64,000 bases of DNA from Lactobacillus sp. MRS-253-APC-2B (GTDB lineage: Bacteria; Bacillota; Bacilli; Lactobacillales; Lactobacillaceae), in assembly GCF_012843675.1 (NCBI RefSeq), contig NZ_JABAFO010000006.1:1-64000 (forward strand), given 5' to 3'. The position numbers were made by a program, and so were the translations under genes. A model generated the notes under the pieces. The model was given only the letters and a program-made list of their open reading frames with translations, ran no database searches and was not told where the DNA came from. Below are positions 62,117 through 64,000 of the stretch, one piece after another (the first letter of the stretch is position 1; each line of letters starts with the position of its first letter).

Positions 62117-64000
62117 TTATTTTTTCAGATCATACCAAGTATCGCCATACTTGCTTTCAACCTTGAGCGGTACGTCCAATTTGAAAGCTGAGTCCATGAC
62201 TTGCGGTACTAGTTTTTCCAAGACTGGAATCTCTTTTGCCGGTGCCTCAAAGACCAGTTCGTCATGAATCTGCAAGAGCATCCGTGCCTTAAGATTGTTT
62301 TCGCGCAGCATTTTATCCATGTTGATCATAGCAATCTTGATGATGTCAGCCGCACTGCCTTGAATTGGCGTGTTCATCGCCGTACGTTCGGCAAATGAGC
62401 GCTTGGCAAAGTTTTTGGAATGAATATCTTCCAAATAGCGCCGCCGATGCGTCAACGTTTCAACATAGCCTTTTTCATGTGCTGACTTGACAATCTCCGT
62501 AACGTATTTTTTAACGCCAGGGAATTCTGCAAAGTAGCTTTCGATAAACTCATGTGCCTGCTTGCGCGTAACATGAATGCTTTGTGAAAGGCCGTAGTCG
62601 CTAATCCCATAAACGATTCCAAAGTTGACGGCCTTGGCATGACGCCGCATGTCGGGAGTAACCTCTTCACCTGGCAAAAGATGGAAGATACGACGCGCCG
62701 TACTTTCATGAATATCGCGACCTTCGATGAAATCTTGCTGCAGATTCTGATCGTCAGTAATGTGGGCCAAAACGCGCAGCTCAATTTGTGAGTAGTCAGA
62801 AGAGAAAATCTTCCAGCCTGGCTCGCTTGGTACGAATGCCCGCCGAATCTGCCGGCCTTCTTCTAAACGCACCGGAATGTTTTGCAGGTTTGGATCAACC
62901 GATGACAGCCGTCCCGTTGCCGTCAGCGTCTGCAGATAACGCGTATGAATCTTTTGATCGCTGCTGTGAATAACCTTCAAAAGTCCTTCGATATAGGTTG
63001 ACTGGAGCTTGGCAATCTGCCGATATTCCAAAATGTGGCCAATGATTGGCGAATACCCCTGCAGTTTTTCCAGTACCGCGACGGCAGTTGAATAGCCCGT
63101 TCGCGTCTTTTTAATGACCGGCAGTTTCATCTTGTCAAATAAAATCTCACCCAATTGCTTGGTCGAATTAATGTTAAATTCTTCGCCAGCTTCTTGGTAG
63201 ATAACCTGTTCGATCTCAGCCAGACGCTCTTTTAGTTTACTGCCCATTTCCTTGAGTGTCTGTGCATTGACCCTGATACCAGCAATCTCCATTTTGGCCA
63301 GCACATAGGTCAACGGCAGCTCAATGTCTTCATAAAGCGGCATTTGTTCATGTTCCTTGAGCTTTTCATAAACCGGTGCTCTTAGTTCATGAATGGCACG
63401 AGCTTTTTGGGCCAGATGCGTGAAAAATGTCTGATCATCGTCTGGAATGGCTCGCTTGACCCCTTTGCCATAAACTTCCTCATCGGTTTGAACGTCATAA
63501 TAATCATATGCATGAGCCAATTCACCCAGATCATTGCCATTGTCGCTTGGATCTACCAGATAGGCAGCCAAAAGCAGATCAAAGGCCACGTAGTCCAATT
63601 CAATGCCCAGCCGATGCAGCCCCACAATCTGTGCCTTAGCATTGAAAACATCTTTAGTGTATTGATCACTGGTCAGAATCTTTTTGAGCGGTGCCGATTG
63701 CAACAGACTCGCATCACGACTGACGAGCCATTTTTGACCATCCCCGATTACAAAGCCGGCAAAATTTGATAAATGGTAGTTTTCTTCTGGCATCTCCAAT
63801 TGAAACGTCACATGATGATCCAATTGATCCAATAATGCCAGATTATCAGCCGTCAATTCCGTATATTCGATTGCCTTGGTCTTGACTGGTTCATCGGTAT
63901 CTGGGGCAACGTTCATCTTGCTTAAAAACGACTTGAAGTTCATCTCTTGATAAAATTTGATCAAGTCTTCGGTCTGCTCGCCTTGATAATTCAAATCACC
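62117..64000 (-). CDS. polA: DNA polymerase I, C-terminal part (5' end beyond the right edge)
   Basis: The last ~627 residues of about 880; the reading frame is open to the window edge, so no start is given. The 3'-5' exonuclease-like domain (about the first 240 visible residues) appears to lack the catalytic Asp/Glu set, typical of Firmicutes PolA. Polymerase motifs are complete: A SSDYSQIELRVLAHI, B RRHAKAVNFGIVYG, C LLQIHDELVFE. Function: Okazaki fragment maturation and repair. Confidence 0.97.
   Translation of the reverse strand, partial: GDLNYQGEQTEDLIKFYQEMNFKSFLSKMNVAPDTDEPVKTKAIEYTELTADNLALLDQLDHHVTFQLEMPEENYHLSNFAGFVIGDGQKWLVSRDASLLQSAPLKKILTSDQYTKDVFNAKAQIVGLHRLGIELDYVAFDLLLAAYLVDPSDNGNDLGELAHAYDYYDVQTDEEVYGKGVKRAIPDDDQTFFTHLAQKARAIHELRAPVYEKLKEHEQMPLYEDIELPLTYVLAKMEIAGIRVNAQTLKEMGSKLKERLAEIEQVIYQEAGEEFNINSTKQLGEILFDKMKLPVIKKTRTGYSTAVAVLEKLQGYSPIIGHILEYRQIAKLQSTYIEGLLKVIHSSDQKIHTRYLQTLTATGRLSSVDPNLQNIPVRLEEGRQIRRAFVPSEPGWKIFSSDYSQIELRVLAHITDDQNLQQDFIEGRDIHESTARRIFHLLPGEEVTPDMRRHAKAVNFGIVYGISDYGLSQSIHVTRKQAHEFIESYFAEFPGVKKYVTEIVKSAHEKGYVETLTHRRRYLEDIHSKNFAKRSFAERTAMNTPIQGSAADIIKIAMINMDKMLRENNLKARMLLQIHDELVFEAPAKEIPVLEKLVPQVMDSAFKLDVPLKVESKYGDTWYDLKK

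Noticed and set aside
1-64000. Search for CRISPR arrays, rRNA genes, prophage modules and toxin-antitoxin pairs
   Set aside because: No regularly spaced direct repeats, rRNA sequence, phage structural genes or convincing toxin-antitoxin pair were found by reading.

Overview
The window is a gene-dense, mostly leftward-transcribed piece of a Lactobacillaceae chromosome. Gene order is typical of Bacilli: yqhY-nusB-folD-xseAB-ispA-tlyA-argR-recN, rplU-prp-rpmA, ylbM-yceD-rpmF, the yqeG-to-yqeM block, infC-rpmI-rplT, dnaB-dnaI and polA-mutM-coaE-nrdR. The absence of dxs beside ispA (mevalonate users), single-copy compact genes, and a base composition that looks near 45-50% GC point to a heterofermentative lactobacillus, most likely Limosilactobacillus. 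The species is not determined.

Layout. The left edge (1-223) holds the 5' part of an IS607-family serine recombinase lying behind recN. 463-9802 is a core block (DNA repair, folate, isoprenoid, nusB, a 2H phosphoesterase, a prolidase-type peptidase). 9842-14033 is an accessory-looking cluster: a TetR repressor, a palindromic operator, and a rightward run acyltransferase / GT8 / GT8 / acyltransferase. 14079-16345 is a cysteine-synthesis unit: promoter, a 27-residue leader peptide with three consecutive Cys codons, mutually exclusive hairpins ending in an intrinsic terminator, then a metA-like acyltransferase and cysK. 16440-18155 carries a lone citX and the L21-Prp-L27 operon with its leader. 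18339-19908 has a second TetR gene, tRNA-Arg(TCT) and a gene-poor AT-rich tract. 19916-22395 is a tightly coupled trio (coiled-coil protein, unknown protein, all-alpha dUTPase).

From 22595 on: a 43-residue basic protein, glnA, miaA, a DUF3042 protein, a rhodanese-like membrane protein without the catalytic Cys, glcK-yqgQ-rhomboid-yqgN, rpmG, a class B PBP, YfhO, a copper operon (cupredoxin plus P1B ATPase behind a CopY-type box), greA, udk, a short MltG-like protein, pheST with a T-box, HxlR and HD-domain genes, a SpoU methyltransferase, acylphosphatase, YidC, a deformylase-like protein, a MATE transporter and an ArlRS-type two-component system. The rest is translation, ribosome-assembly, NAD, CoA and replication housekeeping, ending in polA, which runs off the right edge.

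The most interesting observations are the cysteine attenuator in front of metA-cysK, the TetR-controlled acyltransferase/glycosyltransferase cluster, two copies of a ~117-bp structured repeat, the dUTPase trio, and an apparent AUA start codon for infC. No CRISPR array, rRNA gene or complete insertion sequence is visible.
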